A DNA stretch of 64,000 nucleotides from Marinobacterium nitratireducens. GTDB lineage: Bacteria > Pseudomonadota > Gammaproteobacteria > Pseudomonadales > Balneatricaceae. A program made the position numbers and the translations under genes. The DNA lies in NCBI RefSeq assembly GCF_014645375.1, contig NZ_BMLT01000002.1, positions 446,982 through 510,981 on the forward strand, written 5' to 3'. Position 1 is the stretch's first letter. Each line of letters starts with the position of its first letter. This document shows positions 49,612-59,603 of the stretch, one piece after another. A model generated the notes under the pieces. That model saw only the letters and a list, made by a program, of their open reading frames with translations, ran no database searches and was not told the DNA's origin.

Positions 49612-51357
49612 TCAGGCAACGCGTCTGTTCGACAGCCAGACGTACTGATAGGGCATCAGGGTCACCTGGGCGACGCGATTCTCGAACGCCTGTCCGCTGA
49701 CCAGGTCGATCCATTCGTCGGTCAGGATCAGGTTCAGCTCCGAGAGGTTGAAGGTCTGGGGCTGGTCACTGATGTTGAAGATGGCGAAGATGCTCTGACG
49801 CCGGTCGATGCTCTGGCGCCAGAACGAGAACAGCTGCTCGCCGGTGTGCAGGGTGTACATGGTGGCGTTGGGGTGGAAGGCCGGCTGCTCTCGGCGCAGG
49901 TTGAGCAGCTTGCGCATCGCCTCGAACACCTGGCGGTGGTGAGTATCGCCGGCAAGTGCCGCCTCGAGGTCGTCTGCCTGCCAGATATGACGGTTGATGG
50001 AGCGGAAGCTGCCGGTGTGTTCGACCCGCGCCTCGTCGTTCTCGGTCGCGAACAGGCTGTGGATATAGTATGCCGGTACGCCTTCCAGCGCCGCCATGAT
50101 GGCGGCGCCGCACATGAAGCGGGCGAACTGCCACTGGTCGGGTCCGTGGCTGGCGGTGCCGCGCATCGAATCCCACAGGCTGATGTTGATTTCATAGGGC
50201 TTGGATTCGCCATCGGCGGTGGTGCGCGAGCTGATCCGTCCGCCGAAACGCTGCATCGTCGACAGCAGCGTGTCCAGCTCCCAGTCGCTCAGCAGCCCTT
50301 CGGCCGGGCGCAGGCCGATGCCGTCATGGGAGGCGATGAAATTGAGGTAGGCGGTGCCGTACTGTGCCGGCGGCATCGTCATCAGCCAGTTTTTCAGGTG
50401 CAGGCAGGAGCCGGTGACGAGGGTGTTGATCAACAGCGGCGGCAACGAGAAGTTGTAGATCAGATGCGCCTCGTTGGCGTTGCCGAAGTAGGTCAGGTTC
50501 TCGCGGTTGGGGATATTGGTTTCGGTGATGATCACCGCATCGGGCGAATGGTGCTCGATCAGCAGTCGCAAAAGCCGGATGACCTCGTGGGTTTCCGGCA
50601 GGTTGATGCAGGGCGTGCCCGGGATTTTCCACAGGAAGGCGACGGCGTCGAGACGGAACCAGCGGATGCCCTTGTCGAGATAGAGCCGGATGATGCGCAG
50701 GAACTCCAGCAGCACCTTGGGGTTGCGGAAATCGAGGTCGACCTGGTCATGGCTGAAGGTGCACCAGACGTGGCGCTCGCCGTCGGGCGTCTGCACCTCC
50801 CGCAGCAGCGGCGAGGTGCGGGGTCGCACCACGGCGCTCAGATCCATGTCCGGCGAGGCTTCGGCGAAGTAACCGGCGCCGGGCTCGAGGCCGGCCTTGT
50901 AGTTTTCGAACCAGAGGCTGCGGCTGGAGCAGTGGTTGATCACCAGGTCGCCCATGATCTTGAAGTGCCGGCTGATATTGGTGATGTCGTCCCACTGCCC
51001 CAGCGACGGGTTGACCGTGGTGTAGTCCATGACGCTGAAGCCGTCGTCCGAGCTGTAGGGGAAAAACGGCAGGATATGCACGGTCGAGATGCAATCGCGC
51101 AGATGGGCGTCGAGGAAGCCATACAGACTTCGCAACGGCGCTTCCCGTTCCGAGCGCAGGCTGTCGCCGTAGCTGATCAGCATAACGTCGCTCTGGTCCC
51201 AGAGGTTGCGATGCGGCGCTGGCGTTGGTGCGTCCTTCGACAGCCCGAAGTGCGCCAGGCATTCCTGGGCGAACTCGACGGCGTCGAGGTCCGGATAGAG
51301 CGGTTGCAGGTGCCCGGCGAGGCGCTGTTCCAGTGGCGTCAGTGTGCTGCGCTCCAT
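49612..51357 (-). CDS. Sucrose phosphorylase-like enzyme, probable glucosylglycerate phosphorylase
   Basis: This 581-residue GH13-type enzyme has the nucleophile Asp in [13 protein letters not shown] and acid/base Glu in [10 protein letters not shown], the pattern of sucrose phosphorylase relatives (GH13 subfamily 18). Members of this branch include glucosylglycerate phosphorylase, which splits glucosylglycerate with phosphate. Its place directly after a glucosylglycerate-type synthase supports that substrate. ATG 51357 has a CTGGAG site nine bases upstream; ATG 51378, seven codons earlier, is the alternative start. It is convergent with the MFS gene, 12 bases away. Confidence 0.85.
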   Translation of the reverse strand: MERSTLTPLEQRLAGHLQPLYPDLDAVEFAQECLAHFGLSKDAPTPAPHRNLWDQSDVMLISYGDSLRSEREAPLRSLYGFLDAHLRDCISTVHILPFFPYSSDDGFSVMDYTTVNPSLGQWDDITNISRHFKIMGDLVINHCSSRSLWFENYKAGLEPGAGYFAEASPDMDLSAVVRPRTSPLLREVQTPDGERHVWCTFSHDQVDLDFRNPKVLLEFLRIIRLYLDKGIRWFRLDAVAFLWKIPGTPCINLPETHEVIRLLRLLIEHHSPDAVIITETNIPNRENLTYFGNANEAHLIYNFSLPPLLINTLVTGSCLHLKNWLMTMPPAQYGTAYLNFIASHDGIGLRPAEGLLSDWELDTLLSTMQRFGGRISSRTTADGESKPYEINISLWDSMRGTASHGPDQWQFARFMCGAAIMAALEGVPAYYIHSLFATENDEARVEHTGSFRSINRHIWQADDLEAALAGDTHHRQVFEAMRKLLNLRREQPAFHPNATMYTLHTGEQLFSFWRQSIDRRQSIFAIFNISDQPQTFNLSELNLILTDEWIDLVSGQAFENRVAQVTLMPYQYVWLSNRRVA

Positions 51358-51382
51358 TTCGTCGATCTCCAGATACATGGGA

Positions 51383-52603
51383 TTAGCTGTATTCCGCCAT
51401 GTCCGCCTCGACGGCGTCGAGCAGCAGCTGCTGCACGTCCGGATAGGCGCTGATGACCCGGTTCCAGCTGGAAATAAAGGGCGTTTCCATGGGGTGTTCG
51501 AGAAAATGCAGGCCGGCGTTCATGATATTGCGGGCGAACAGCTCGACCGCCTGCTCTTCCTGGTGTACGTCCAGCGTCAGACCGTTGATTTCGGCGTCGT
51601 TGCGGTAGGTTTCGACGAAATCCAGCGCAATGCGGAAATAGGTCGCCTTGACGGTGCGGAAGGTCTCCTGGTTGAAGACGATGCCATTGGTCGCCAACTT
51701 GCGGAAAATGGCCTTGGTAATGTCGATCGACATCTTGGACAGCCCGGTCTGGTCGTTGTCTAGCGACAGGTCCTGGTGCTTGTGGTCGTAGACGTCGGCG
51801 ATATCGACCTGACACAGGCGGTTGTTGGAGTAGTTGCGCTTCATCTCGCTGAGCACGCCGATTTCCAGTCCCCAGTCGCTGGGAATGCGGATGTCGCTCA
51901 TGACGTCGCGGCGGAAGGAAAACTCGCCGGCCAGCGGATAGCGGTAGCTGTCGAGATATTCCAGGTAGTCGAGCGGGCCGAACACCTTTTTCAGCGCCCG
52001 CAGCAGCGGCGTGACCAGCAGCCGGCTGACGCGGCCGTTGATCCTGCCCTCGGCAATGCGGGCGTAGAAGCCCTTGCAGAACTCGTAGTTGAAGTTGGGA
52101 TTGGCCACCGGGTAGATCAGCCGCGCCAGCATTTCGCGGTCGTAAGTGACGATGTCGCAGTCGTGCATGGCGATCGACTCGGCGCGCCCCGATGCCAGCG
52201 CATAGCCCATGCAGAACCAGACGTTGCGTCCCTTGCCGGGCTGGTCCGGCGACAACTCCTCGCGCTTGAGCAGTCGGTCGATCTCTCGCAGTCGGGGGCC
52301 GTCGTTCCACAGTACCCGGTGCGGCTGCGGCAGCGCGGAGAAAAACTCCAGCGCGTGCCGGTACTGGGCCTCGTTGGCCCGGTCGAGGCCGATGATGATC
52401 TCCGACAGGTAAGGCACCTGCTTGAGATGCTCGAGAATATTCGGCATCGCCTCGGTTTCGAGTTCCGAGTAGAGACACGGCAGGATCAGGGCCATCGGGC
52501 GTACTTTGGAAAAGGCGAGCAGTTCCTTTTCCAAAGCTTCCAGAGGTCGGTGGGAAAGATTGTGCAGCGTGGTAATGATGCCGTTCTGGTAAAAGTCGCC
52601 CAT
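51383..52603 (-). CDS. Glucosyl-3-phosphoglycerate synthase-like glycosyltransferase
   Basis: This 406-residue GT-A glycosyltransferase transfers a sugar to a glycerate or phosphoglycerate acceptor. The metal-binding acidic motif is in [14 protein letters not shown], and KGFYARI followed by [15 protein letters not shown] is found in glucosyl-3-phosphoglycerate and mannosyl-3-phosphoglycerate synthases. The neighbouring phosphatase and phosphorylase indicate synthesis and later use of glucosylglycerate, a compatible solute. The start has an AAAAGGA site. The exact sugar donor cannot be read from the sequence. Confidence 0.87.
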   Translation of the reverse strand: MGDFYQNGIITTLHNLSHRPLEALEKELLAFSKVRPMALILPCLYSELETEAMPNILEHLKQVPYLSEIIIGLDRANEAQYRHALEFFSALPQPHRVLWNDGPRLREIDRLLKREELSPDQPGKGRNVWFCMGYALASGRAESIAMHDCDIVTYDREMLARLIYPVANPNFNYEFCKGFYARIAEGRINGRVSRLLVTPLLRALKKVFGPLDYLEYLDSYRYPLAGEFSFRRDVMSDIRIPSDWGLEIGVLSEMKRNYSNNRLCQVDIADVYDHKHQDLSLDNDQTGLSKMSIDITKAIFRKLATNGIVFNQETFRTVKATYFRIALDFVETYRNDAEINGLTLDVHQEEQAVELFARNIMNAGLHFLEHPMETPFISSWNRVISAYPDVQQLLLDAVEADMAEYS

Positions 52604-52672
52604 GTTCGGTCCTTTTTATCGTTTGCGCAAAATATTCGGAGCTTGCGTCCCGTCGCCGGTTGGCGGCGGCGG

Positions 52673-53491
52673 TTACAGGTCCAGCTCTCGCAGCGTCTGT
52701 TCGACGGCGTCGTACCAGCCTTCGGGCCCTTGGCGTTCGGTGGTGCGTACGTCATTGCGCCCCGGCACCTCCGGCGGCTCGTGAGCCGGCGAGCGTACCC
52801 GTACCGCGATATCGGCCTGCTGCAGCATGCCGACGTCGTTCTCGCCGTCACCCAGCGCCATGACAAGCACTTTCTCGTCCCACAGCGACTGATACTGCCG
52901 CGCGATCCAGCGCATTGCCCCGGCCTTGTCGCAGTGACCCATCACATGCACGAAACGGCCGCCGCGCTGTAGTTGCAGCTCGCTTTCGGCAAGCGCCCCG
53001 GCGAAACGCGTCAGCGCCTCGTCGCTGTCTTCCCAGATCAGCGGTTCGGTGAACTGACGCTGCAGCGCCAGGGTGGCGGCGGCCGGATCCAGGCCTGTGC
53101 AGTCGACCAGCGCCTCGACGTCGAGGTCGGCGAAGCCGCGGAAACGGTACTCGCCGGACAGCTGGCGCAGCCGTTCAAGAATGTCGCTGCGCTCGGGCCC
53201 GAAGCACTGGTAGCGATAGCCACCCATCCGTTCGAGCGGCGTCATCGCCCTGCCCAGCGCGGTATCGGCCGGAACGCACACCGCGGCGCCGTTCTCGACA
53301 ATAAAGGGATCGCTGTGGCCGAGTCGGCGCCGCAAAGGCTCCAGCTCGGCGAAGGTCTTGCTGGTATTGAGAATGCACGGCACCTGCAGCGTCTGAAGTC
53401 GCTGCAGCATCGGCTCGGCGGCATCGAAGCTGTAGTCGTGGTGGTCGAGCAGGGTGCCGTCGAGATCGGTGGAAATCAGCAATCGGGTCAT
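52673..53491 (-). CDS. Mannosyl-/glucosyl-3-phosphoglycerate phosphatase (HAD)
   Basis: This 272-residue HAD-superfamily phosphatase removes phosphate from the glycosyl-phosphoglycerate made by the next gene. Motif I is STDLDGTLLD with Asp9 and Asp11, motif II is in LNTSKTFAELEPL, and motif IV is GDGENDVGML. The cap and length fit the MpgP/YedP family. It is the first gene of the cluster, 69 bases before the synthase, and divergent from the large unknown gene. Confidence 0.9.
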   Translation of the reverse strand: MTRLLISTDLDGTLLDHHDYSFDAAEPMLQRLQTLQVPCILNTSKTFAELEPLRRRLGHSDPFIVENGAAVCVPADTALGRAMTPLERMGGYRYQCFGPERSDILERLRQLSGEYRFRGFADLDVEALVDCTGLDPAAATLALQRQFTEPLIWEDSDEALTRFAGALAESELQLQRGGRFVHVMGHCDKAGAMRWIARQYQSLWDEKVLVMALGDGENDVGMLQQADIAVRVRSPAHEPPEVPGRNDVRTTERQGPEGWYDAVEQTLRELDL

Positions 53492-53789
53492 GGGTACCTC
53501 GCCGTAGTGGTCGGCGTCTTACCTGGTTTAAGCAATTCAGGTGCCATGGTGCCTAAATATCGGACTTTACTTGTGCGAGCCGCTGGTCCCCGCCGCTGCC
53601 CGGCGATGATGCACTCCCATGGTGCGATGGTTTTCCCCGTTGTGCACCGGTATGGGGCTTGTGCGTGGCGGCGTCAGGCAAACAACTGTTTGGATTTTGA
53701 CCGGCCTTTGGCTAGTCTTCGAGGGCCGGCAGCGAGCGCCGTCGCGCGGCTGTACGGCTTCCAGGACAACATCCGCCAGGAGGCGCCCG
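53492..53789. other. Divergent spacer upstream of the 1,204-aa gene
   Basis: No gene, palindrome or repeat was recognised. TTGACC at 53697-53702 could be part of a -35 for the large gene, but no matching -10 was found at normal distance. A perfect AGGAGG ribosome site lies at 53778-53783. Confidence 0.5.
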
Positions 53790-56700
53790 ATGAATGTTCC
53801 CGAACAGCGCGACCACAGTTGTGCCAGCATGCAACGCAGCCTGCTGGCCGGTTACCCGGACTGCCCTGACGCCACCAGCACCCTCTTTCTGAATCATCTG
53901 GTCAACCGCAACGCCGACGACAGCGAAAGCCATACCCTGGTCGGTGTGCATATCCGCCTGGCGCCGGGTGACGACAACGGACTCTGGACGCAGCTGCACG
54001 TGGAGCGTGCGCAGACGCTGGACCCCAGGGCGCCGCGGGTGGCGACATCGCGGCTGCTGATCTGCTGCGACACCCTCGAAGTCTGCGACGAGCTCTCGCT
54101 GCCGGAAGCGGAGGTGGTGATCCATGCCAGGCGACTGATCTGGAAGGGCGAGCGGGCGGCGATCAATACCTCGCCGCTGGACTGGGCGCTGGACAGGGCG
54201 CCCAAAGCCGTCGGCGGCAAAGCTGGCGAGAACGGCGCCGATGGCCGCCATGCCGGCGATCTGCGGATCTTCGTCCGGGAGCTGGAACCGGCCGCTGATA
54301 CCCGGCCGCGACTGCTGGCGCGGGGCGGCGCCGGGCAACAGCCGGGCGAGGGCCTGCCCGGCAGTCAGGGCAAGGACCTGCCGGGCTATACCTCGGTCCC
54401 GTTCAAGATCGTCGATTCCAAGATCTCCACCAGCAAGGCGACGCTGAAGTTCAAGCCGGCGGCGGTGTATATCGACTACGCCTGGCATTTTACGGCCATC
54501 AAGGTCGCCAGTGGCAAGATCGGTATCGACGAATTTCCCGGCAACGGCACCGCGGCGCTGCCGCCCGGTGCGCCCGGGGCGGGGGGGAATGGCGGGCGCC
54601 TGTACACCAGCCTGCCGGCACTGGCGCCGCTGCTGCTGAACGATGGTGGCGCGGCGGGCAGCGCGGACCGCAGACGCTATCCCGGCGGCCGTGCCGGCCG
54701 GCCGGTCCAGGCGGCGAAGTACCGGGTCAAGCTGTGGGAAAACCTGCTCGGCACCGACAATGCCTCCAACGAAATCAAGAAAACCGCGAGCAATACCAGC
54801 AAGGCCGGTGCGAACGCGGCCTACGACGGCAATGACAAGCCCGACGGATCGACGCCCGCAACGCAGCTATTGGACGAGCCCTGCGCCTGGCTGCATCCGC
54901 TGGGGGTGCAGAAAACCCTGGAATACGCCCGCGACCTTTACCTTGCCGGCCGCCATCCGCAGGTCGAGAGGCTGTTGCAGCCGTACGAAGCGTCGCTGGC
55001 GGGCGAGGCGCCGTCGCTGGACGCCTGGGGCGAGGGCAGCCAGGCGCTGTGGCGCAGTCTGCAGAGCGAGGTGGCGTCGATGCTGCAGCGCCTGCGCGGT
55101 CAGCTGGACTACTTCGGCCATGCCGCGGGCTTTACGCCGTTGTTTTCGCTGCAGGGAACGGTGCAGCTGTATCGCGAGGAGACGCGTCGTGCACTGCGCA
55201 CCCTGCTCCTCGCCGGCTGGGTGCAGCGTCGCGCCGACGAGGCCGGCGCGACGGTAAAGGCGCTGGGCGAGAGTATCGACAGCCTCAATGACGAGAGCCG
55301 CCAGGCGGCGCAGCAGGTGCTGAACGCAGAAGCGGAGATCGACGACCTCGGTGGCCGCATATCGGTGCTGGAAGCCGAGCTTGCGACTCTCGGCAACCGG
55401 CTCCAGACGCTGCGGAACCGTCTGCTGACCGAGGCGCAGGGCGAACTGGACCGCCAGGCGCAGATCCGCGCCGCGATTCATGTCGCCGCGGCGATCTGTC
55501 AGGTGGTGCCCGTGGGTCAGCCGGCGCTGGGCACCGTCGGCTCGCTGGCCGGGGTCGCAGCGGGCCTGGTGGGGGACGATGGCAGCGGCGTACCCGATAC
55601 CCTCTCGCAGATGGGCGAGGTACTGAGCAAGTCCCGGGAGGCGGCGAAGAAGTCCAAGGGCAGCGGCGCTCAGGCCGCACAGGACAAGGGCGACACCGGC
55701 CAGGATGGAGCGGCGGCAAGCCAGCGCGCATCGGCCTGGGCGCAGGTTGGCGATGGCCTGGGGCCGGCGTTGTCCGAGGTGTCGCAGGGGATAAGGGCGC
55801 TGCAGGTGCCGGCATCCGAGGTCGAGGCGAAACTGCAGGAACTGCAGTCGGAGAGCGAGGCCTGGCAGGACCTGGTGCGGGATATCCGTGCCCTCAACGA
55901 ACGCAAGGTGGCGTTGTTCGACAGTCTTGCCAGCGCTTTCCAGACGCTGGGCGCGGGCTACGGTCGAATTACCGGAAATGCCGCGGCGGTGGTCAGTCTG
56001 CAGCAGTCGCGCGCCGCCACCGCCGCCCGGCTCGATGCCGAGGCCACCGCCGTGGTGCAGCAGATGGCGCAGCGGGCGAGACTGACGCTGCTGCACTACC
56101 TGTACCTGATGGTCCGGGCCTACGAAACCACGGTGCTCAAGCCGATTCGCGTCGACTGGAAGCTGACCGAGGTGGCGGACCGTATAGACGAACTGGTACG
56201 GGACGATGACGATGCCGCGGCGCTGCTGGCGCGCGCCGAGGTGCTGGAGCCGCTGTACCGGCAGAACCTCGATCGGGTGCGTCAGCAGCTGCTGGAGGAT
56301 TTCAGCTTCCAGGAACGCGAGCTGCCGCTGAAGCTCGGGCTCAGCGACAGCCAGACGCCGCAGGCGATCGCGGAACTGAACAGCCGCGGCGAGACGCGGC
56401 TGGATCCGCTGGCGCTGGGGCTGGTGGTGCCGGACTATCAGCAGGCTCGCATTGCCGGGGTCGAGCTCAAGGCGCTGGAGCTCGACCCGGACGGGCCGCC
56501 GCTGCCGGAGGGGCACAATCTGATCGTTTCGCTGCAGCCGTCCCGGCAGGGAACTCTGCGCCGCGGCGAAGCGCTTTACGCCGTCCACAGCGAGCAGCCG
56601 CCGGTCTGGAGCTGGACCCAGCTGAGCGGCGGAGAGCTGCGGCCGGCACGGCCGAGTCAGGGGACGGAGGATATGCTCGAGCTGGTGCTGGGCGACGGCG

Positions 56701-57404
56701 CGGCGTCGATTCGCCAGAAGGTCGCCCAGGCGCCGGTCTGGTCGGCGCTGCAGGTGCGGGTGCGTTTCTCGCCGGGCTTTGCGGCGGGGCAGTGGCCGCG
56801 AATCCGCCGGCTCTATTTCGAGTTGAACTGTGCCGTGACGCCGGCGCCGGAACACCAGTGCGTTTTGCGGGTGCTGCCCCATGGCAACAGCGGCGGCGCC
56901 CTGGTGCAATGCACGCCGGACCTGGCCGGGCGCGGCGCCGGCCTCGACCAGCTGGTGCGGATTTACTCACGCGGAGCGGCGGTCAGGCTGGAGGTGCCGG
57001 AACTGGACGATTTCGCCCGTTTCGACGGCTGGGACCTGGTGGGGCGTGGTGTCGACCGTGTCGGCGAGCACAGCGCTGCGGTCGAACTCGGTCTCGATGA
57101 TCACGTACTGGCGGTCTGTCACTGGCAGCCGCCGCTGGGCGAGGCTCCGGCTGTGGTGCTGTCCGAGATGCTGACGTCCGAGGACCTCGGGGAACTCGCC
57201 ACCGCGGGCGGGGCGGCCATCGGGCCCTTGCTGCAGGCACCGCGGCCGCTGGCCGACGACCGGCTCAGAATCGCCCCCGCCGATGATGCGGCGGTGATCG
57301 GCTGGCTGCCATCGCTGGACGACGCAGAGCTGCTGGAACAGCAGGACGACGGCTGGCAGCAACTGAATTACCGCGGTATCACCGGCTGGGTCCGGCTTTT
57401 CTAG
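53790..57404 (+). CDS. Large multidomain protein of unknown function (1,204 aa)
   Basis: No family is recognised. No signal peptide is seen. Residues about 45-310 alternate short beta strands (RLLICCDTLEV, EVVIHARRLIW, DLRIFVREL) with glycine-rich blocks (GGKAGENGADGRHAGD, GAPGAGGNGGRLY), like a beta-solenoid with collagen-like turns. Residues 370-460 are helical. About 465-558 form a long coiled coil, then a hydrophobic stretch 562-594 (AAIHVAAAICQVV, GTVGSLAGVAAGL), a Lys/Ala/Gly linker and a second coiled coil (670-760). Residues 910-1140 are beta-rich, and 1155-1204 look like a bacterial SH3 domain ending GITGWVRLF. The helix-hydrophobic-helix core resembles alpha-helical pore-forming toxins; this is inference. 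It stands alone, with a perfect AGGAGG site six bases before ATG 53790. Confidence 0.85.
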   Translation: MNVPEQRDHSCASMQRSLLAGYPDCPDATSTLFLNHLVNRNADDSESHTLVGVHIRLAPGDDNGLWTQLHVERAQTLDPRAPRVATSRLLICCDTLEVCDELSLPEAEVVIHARRLIWKGERAAINTSPLDWALDRAPKAVGGKAGENGADGRHAGDLRIFVRELEPAADTRPRLLARGGAGQQPGEGLPGSQGKDLPGYTSVPFKIVDSKISTSKATLKFKPAAVYIDYAWHFTAIKVASGKIGIDEFPGNGTAALPPGAPGAGGNGGRLYTSLPALAPLLLNDGGAAGSADRRRYPGGRAGRPVQAAKYRVKLWENLLGTDNASNEIKKTASNTSKAGANAAYDGNDKPDGSTPATQLLDEPCAWLHPLGVQKTLEYARDLYLAGRHPQVERLLQPYEASLAGEAPSLDAWGEGSQALWRSLQSEVASMLQRLRGQLDYFGHAAGFTPLFSLQGTVQLYREETRRALRTLLLAGWVQRRADEAGATVKALGESIDSLNDESRQAAQQVLNAEAEIDDLGGRISVLEAELATLGNRLQTLRNRLLTEAQGELDRQAQIRAAIHVAAAICQVVPVGQPALGTVGSLAGVAAGLVGDDGSGVPDTLSQMGEVLSKSREAAKKSKGSGAQAAQDKGDTGQDGAAASQRASAWAQVGDGLGPALSEVSQGIRALQVPASEVEAKLQELQSESEAWQDLVRDIRALNERKVALFDSLASAFQTLGAGYGRITGNAAAVVSLQQSRAATAARLDAEATAVVQQMAQRARLTLLHYLYLMVRAYETTVLKPIRVDWKLTEVADRIDELVRDDDDAAALLARAEVLEPLYRQNLDRVRQQLLEDFSFQERELPLKLGLSDSQTPQAIAELNSRGETRLDPLALGLVVPDYQQARIAGVELKALELDPDGPPLPEGHNLIVSLQPSRQGTLRRGEALYAVHSEQPPVWSWTQLSGGELRPARPSQGTEDMLELVLGDGAASIRQKVAQAPVWSALQVRVRFSPGFAAGQWPRIRRLYFELNCAVTPAPEHQCVLRVLPHGNSGGALVQCTPDLAGRGAGLDQLVRIYSRGAAVRLEVPELDDFARFDGWDLVGRGVDRVGEHSAAVELGLDDHVLAVCHWQPPLGEAPAVVLSEMLTSEDLGELATAGGAAIGPLLQAPRPLADDRLRIAPADDAAVIGWLPSLDDAELLEQQDDGWQQLNYRGITGWVRLF

Positions 57405-57450
57405 CGGGCTGCCGCACTCTAACCTGAGAGCCGGTGCCAGGGGCAATAAA

Positions 57451-57523
57451 GTAGGATGGGTGGAGCCGCATTGGCACACTGTTAACGCATCCAGTGAGGT
57501 TGACGCGGCGCAACCCATCAATG
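57451..57523. repeat. Dispersed repeat, GTAGGATGGGTGGAGC family (copy 3)
   Basis: GTAGGATGGGTGGAGCCGCATTGGCAC in two parts at the left end and GACGCGGCGCAACCCATCAATG at the right end match the elements at 12647-12722 and 39272-39347. Confidence 0.8.
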
Positions 57524-57732
57524 AGTCGGTTTGACCATACGCCCATCGGGAAGTTCGTTCGGGCATCGCGGCAAACCGGGAACATGGTGGGTTACGCCGC
57601 CGGGACGGTGCTCCGCACTGATAGGGCGTCGCTATGGCGGCTTCAGCCATCCGACGCTGATCCGAACTAGAGCTAAAAAAGAAGGCGTCCATGCCTCAAT
57701 CAAAAGGGGAGTGTGGAGGGGAAAATCAGAAA
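57524..57732. other. Non-coding stretch with degenerate repeat pieces
   Basis: GGGCATCGCGGCAAACC and GGTGGGTTACGCCGCC (57551-57602) look like scrambled arms of the adjacent GTAGGATGGGT repeat. No gene or clear regulatory site is seen in the rest. Confidence 0.45.
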
Positions 57733-57759
57733 CGGGGCGGCGCTGAATGCGCCGCCCCG
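57733..57759 (-). terminator. Strong GC hairpin after the acyl-CoA ligase
   Basis: An 11-bp perfect stem (CGGGGCGGCGC with GCGCCGCCCCG) with a five-base loop lies 12 bases after the ligase stop. On the minus strand it is followed by TTTCTGATTTTCC. Confidence 0.75.
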
Positions 57760-57770
57760 GTGTGCCGGTG

Positions 57771-59408
57771 TCAGGCCAGCTGAGCGCGAATACGCTTCTT
57801 GTCGATCTTGCCGACCGAGGTTTTGGGGATGTCGTCGACGAAGTCGATCTGCTCAGGGATCGCCCACTTGTTGATATGTCCGGATTTGACGTACTGCAAC
57901 AGGTGGAGTTTGAGGATGTCCGCGGTCAGCTCGTCGTTCCTGGCGATGACCAGCGCGTGCGGGCGCTCGTCCCAGCGCTCGTCTGGCACGCCGACCACGG
58001 CAACGCTGTCGACATCCGGGTGACTGCTGATCAGGCTTTCCAGCTCCAGCGATGACAGCCACTCGCCGCCGGTCTTGATCACGTCCTTGATGCGGTCGCG
58101 GATTTCGACATAACCGTCGGGGTGAATGGCGGCGACATCGCCGGTGTGCAGCCAGCCGCCTTGCCACAGCTCGTTGCCTTTTTCCGGCTCGTTGAGGTAG
58201 CTCTGGGTCATCCAGGGCCCGCGCGTGACGACTTCGCCGGTGGCCACGCCGTCGTGGGGCAGGGGCTTGCCGTCCGGTCCCCAGATCTGAATATCGACCA
58301 GGTTGGTCGGCACGCCGGCCTTTTTCCGATAGGCGATCTGCTGTTCGCTGTCCAGCGTACGCACATTGCGATCCAGACGGGTGGTGCTCATCAGCGGGCA
58401 GGTTTCCGACATGCCGTAGCCGCTGAAGATTTCGATGCCGAGGTCCGCAGCGGTGCGGGCCAGCCCTTCGGGCAGCGCGCTGCCACCGATCATCAGGTTC
58501 CATTTGGAGAAATCGGTTTTCTTCGCCTCCTCGCTGTGCAGCAGCATCTGCATGATGGTCGGCACGCAGTGGGAGAAGGTGACGCCCTCTTCGCGGATCG
58601 TCCGCACCAGACGGTCAGGCTCGTAGCGGCCCGGATAAATCTGCTGGGCGCCGAGCATGGTGGCGGCATAGGGAATGCCCCAGGCGTGCACGTGGAACAT
58701 CGGCGTCACCGGCATGTAGACGGTGTCGTTGCTCAGCAGCGGCTTGCCATTGATGGTGGTCAGTGCGCTGATCATGTTGAGGGTGTGCAGCACCAGCTGG
58801 CGGTGGCTGAAGAACACACCCTTGGGGTTGCCGGTGGTGCCGGAGGTATAGAAGGTGGTGGCGATGGAGTTTTCGTCGAAATCCGGGAAGTCGTAGTGGC
58901 TGTCGGCGGCGCGCAGCAGGGCCTCGTACTCGCCGGCGGCGGGCAGGCGGGTGGCGGGCGCGGTATCGCCTTCGCTCAGCAGAATCCAGTTATCCACAGT
59001 GGTCAGCTCATTGCTGAAGCCTTCGGCCAGCGGCAGGAAGTCTTCATGCACCAGCACCACTTTGTCTTCGGCGTGGTTCATGGTGTAGACCATCTGCTCG
59101 GCGGACAGACGGATATTCACGGTATGCAGTACGGCGCCGATCATCGGCACGGCAAAGAAGCATTCGAGGTAACGGTGGCTGTCCCAGTCCATCACCGCAA
59201 CGGTATCACCGGCCTTGACGCCGAGCTCGCCGAGCATATTGGCGAGGCGGCACACGCGCTCGTTGAATTCGCGATAGCTGAAACGCTGGCCGTCACGGTA
59301 GACGATGCCGTTCTCGCGCTCGTAGCGCTGGTTCGACAGCAGCAGCTGCTTGATGAGCAGGGGAAAATGATAGGCCTCTTCGGCCGGGGGCATGATACGT
59401 GTCTGCAT
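57771..59408 (-). CDS. Medium/long-chain acyl-CoA ligase (AlkK-like)
   Basis: This 545-residue adenylate-forming enzyme activates fatty acids to acyl-CoA. Motifs: TTFYTSGTTGNPKGV (AMP/P-loop), GYGMSETCPL, GWLHTGDVA, DRIKDVIKTGGEWLSS and the catalytic lysine in KTSVGKIDKKRIR. Length and the SHCVPTIMQMLLHSEEAKK region are close to AlkK-type medium-chain ligases. It is divergent from an AraC-type regulator, and the shared spacer carries 21-bp-spaced direct repeats, so regulation by that protein is likely. Confidence 0.92.
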   Translation of the reverse strand: MQTRIMPPAEEAYHFPLLIKQLLLSNQRYERENGIVYRDGQRFSYREFNERVCRLANMLGELGVKAGDTVAVMDWDSHRYLECFFAVPMIGAVLHTVNIRLSAEQMVYTMNHAEDKVVLVHEDFLPLAEGFSNELTTVDNWILLSEGDTAPATRLPAAGEYEALLRAADSHYDFPDFDENSIATTFYTSGTTGNPKGVFFSHRQLVLHTLNMISALTTINGKPLLSNDTVYMPVTPMFHVHAWGIPYAATMLGAQQIYPGRYEPDRLVRTIREEGVTFSHCVPTIMQMLLHSEEAKKTDFSKWNLMIGGSALPEGLARTAADLGIEIFSGYGMSETCPLMSTTRLDRNVRTLDSEQQIAYRKKAGVPTNLVDIQIWGPDGKPLPHDGVATGEVVTRGPWMTQSYLNEPEKGNELWQGGWLHTGDVAAIHPDGYVEIRDRIKDVIKTGGEWLSSLELESLISSHPDVDSVAVVGVPDERWDERPHALVIARNDELTADILKLHLLQYVKSGHINKWAIPEQIDFVDDIPKTSVGKIDKKRIRAQLA

Positions 59409-59569
59409 GGTTCGGGTCTCGTGGTGTTGTAGTTATGCGAGAAGTTGCTGCGCGGGGATGCCGCCAGACCGGGCCGATCTTGCGCAGCAGATCAGCCTTA
59501 GGCTCGACAGACGCCCGGACGCAGTCAATGGTATTAAGATGCCCCCGGTGTTTTGGTGCGACAAGCCAA

Positions 59570-59603
59570 TGGCATCAGGGGACAGCAAGTTGGCGTCTAG
59601 GGA
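59570..59603. promoter_or_regulatory. AraC-type operator candidate: 13-bp direct repeats 21 bp apart
   Basis: TGGCATCAGGGGA (59570-59582) and TGGCGTCTAGGGA (59591-59603) agree at 10 of 13 positions and start exactly 21 bases apart, two helical turns. This is the geometry of AraC/XylS-family direct repeats. They lie between the ligase and the AraC-type gene. Confidence 0.55.

Noticed and set aside
54581-54587. G7 tract in the 1,204-aa gene as a phase-variation switch
   Set aside because: Seven G residues in GC-rich DNA are not long enough to argue for a switch, and the frame is open throughout.
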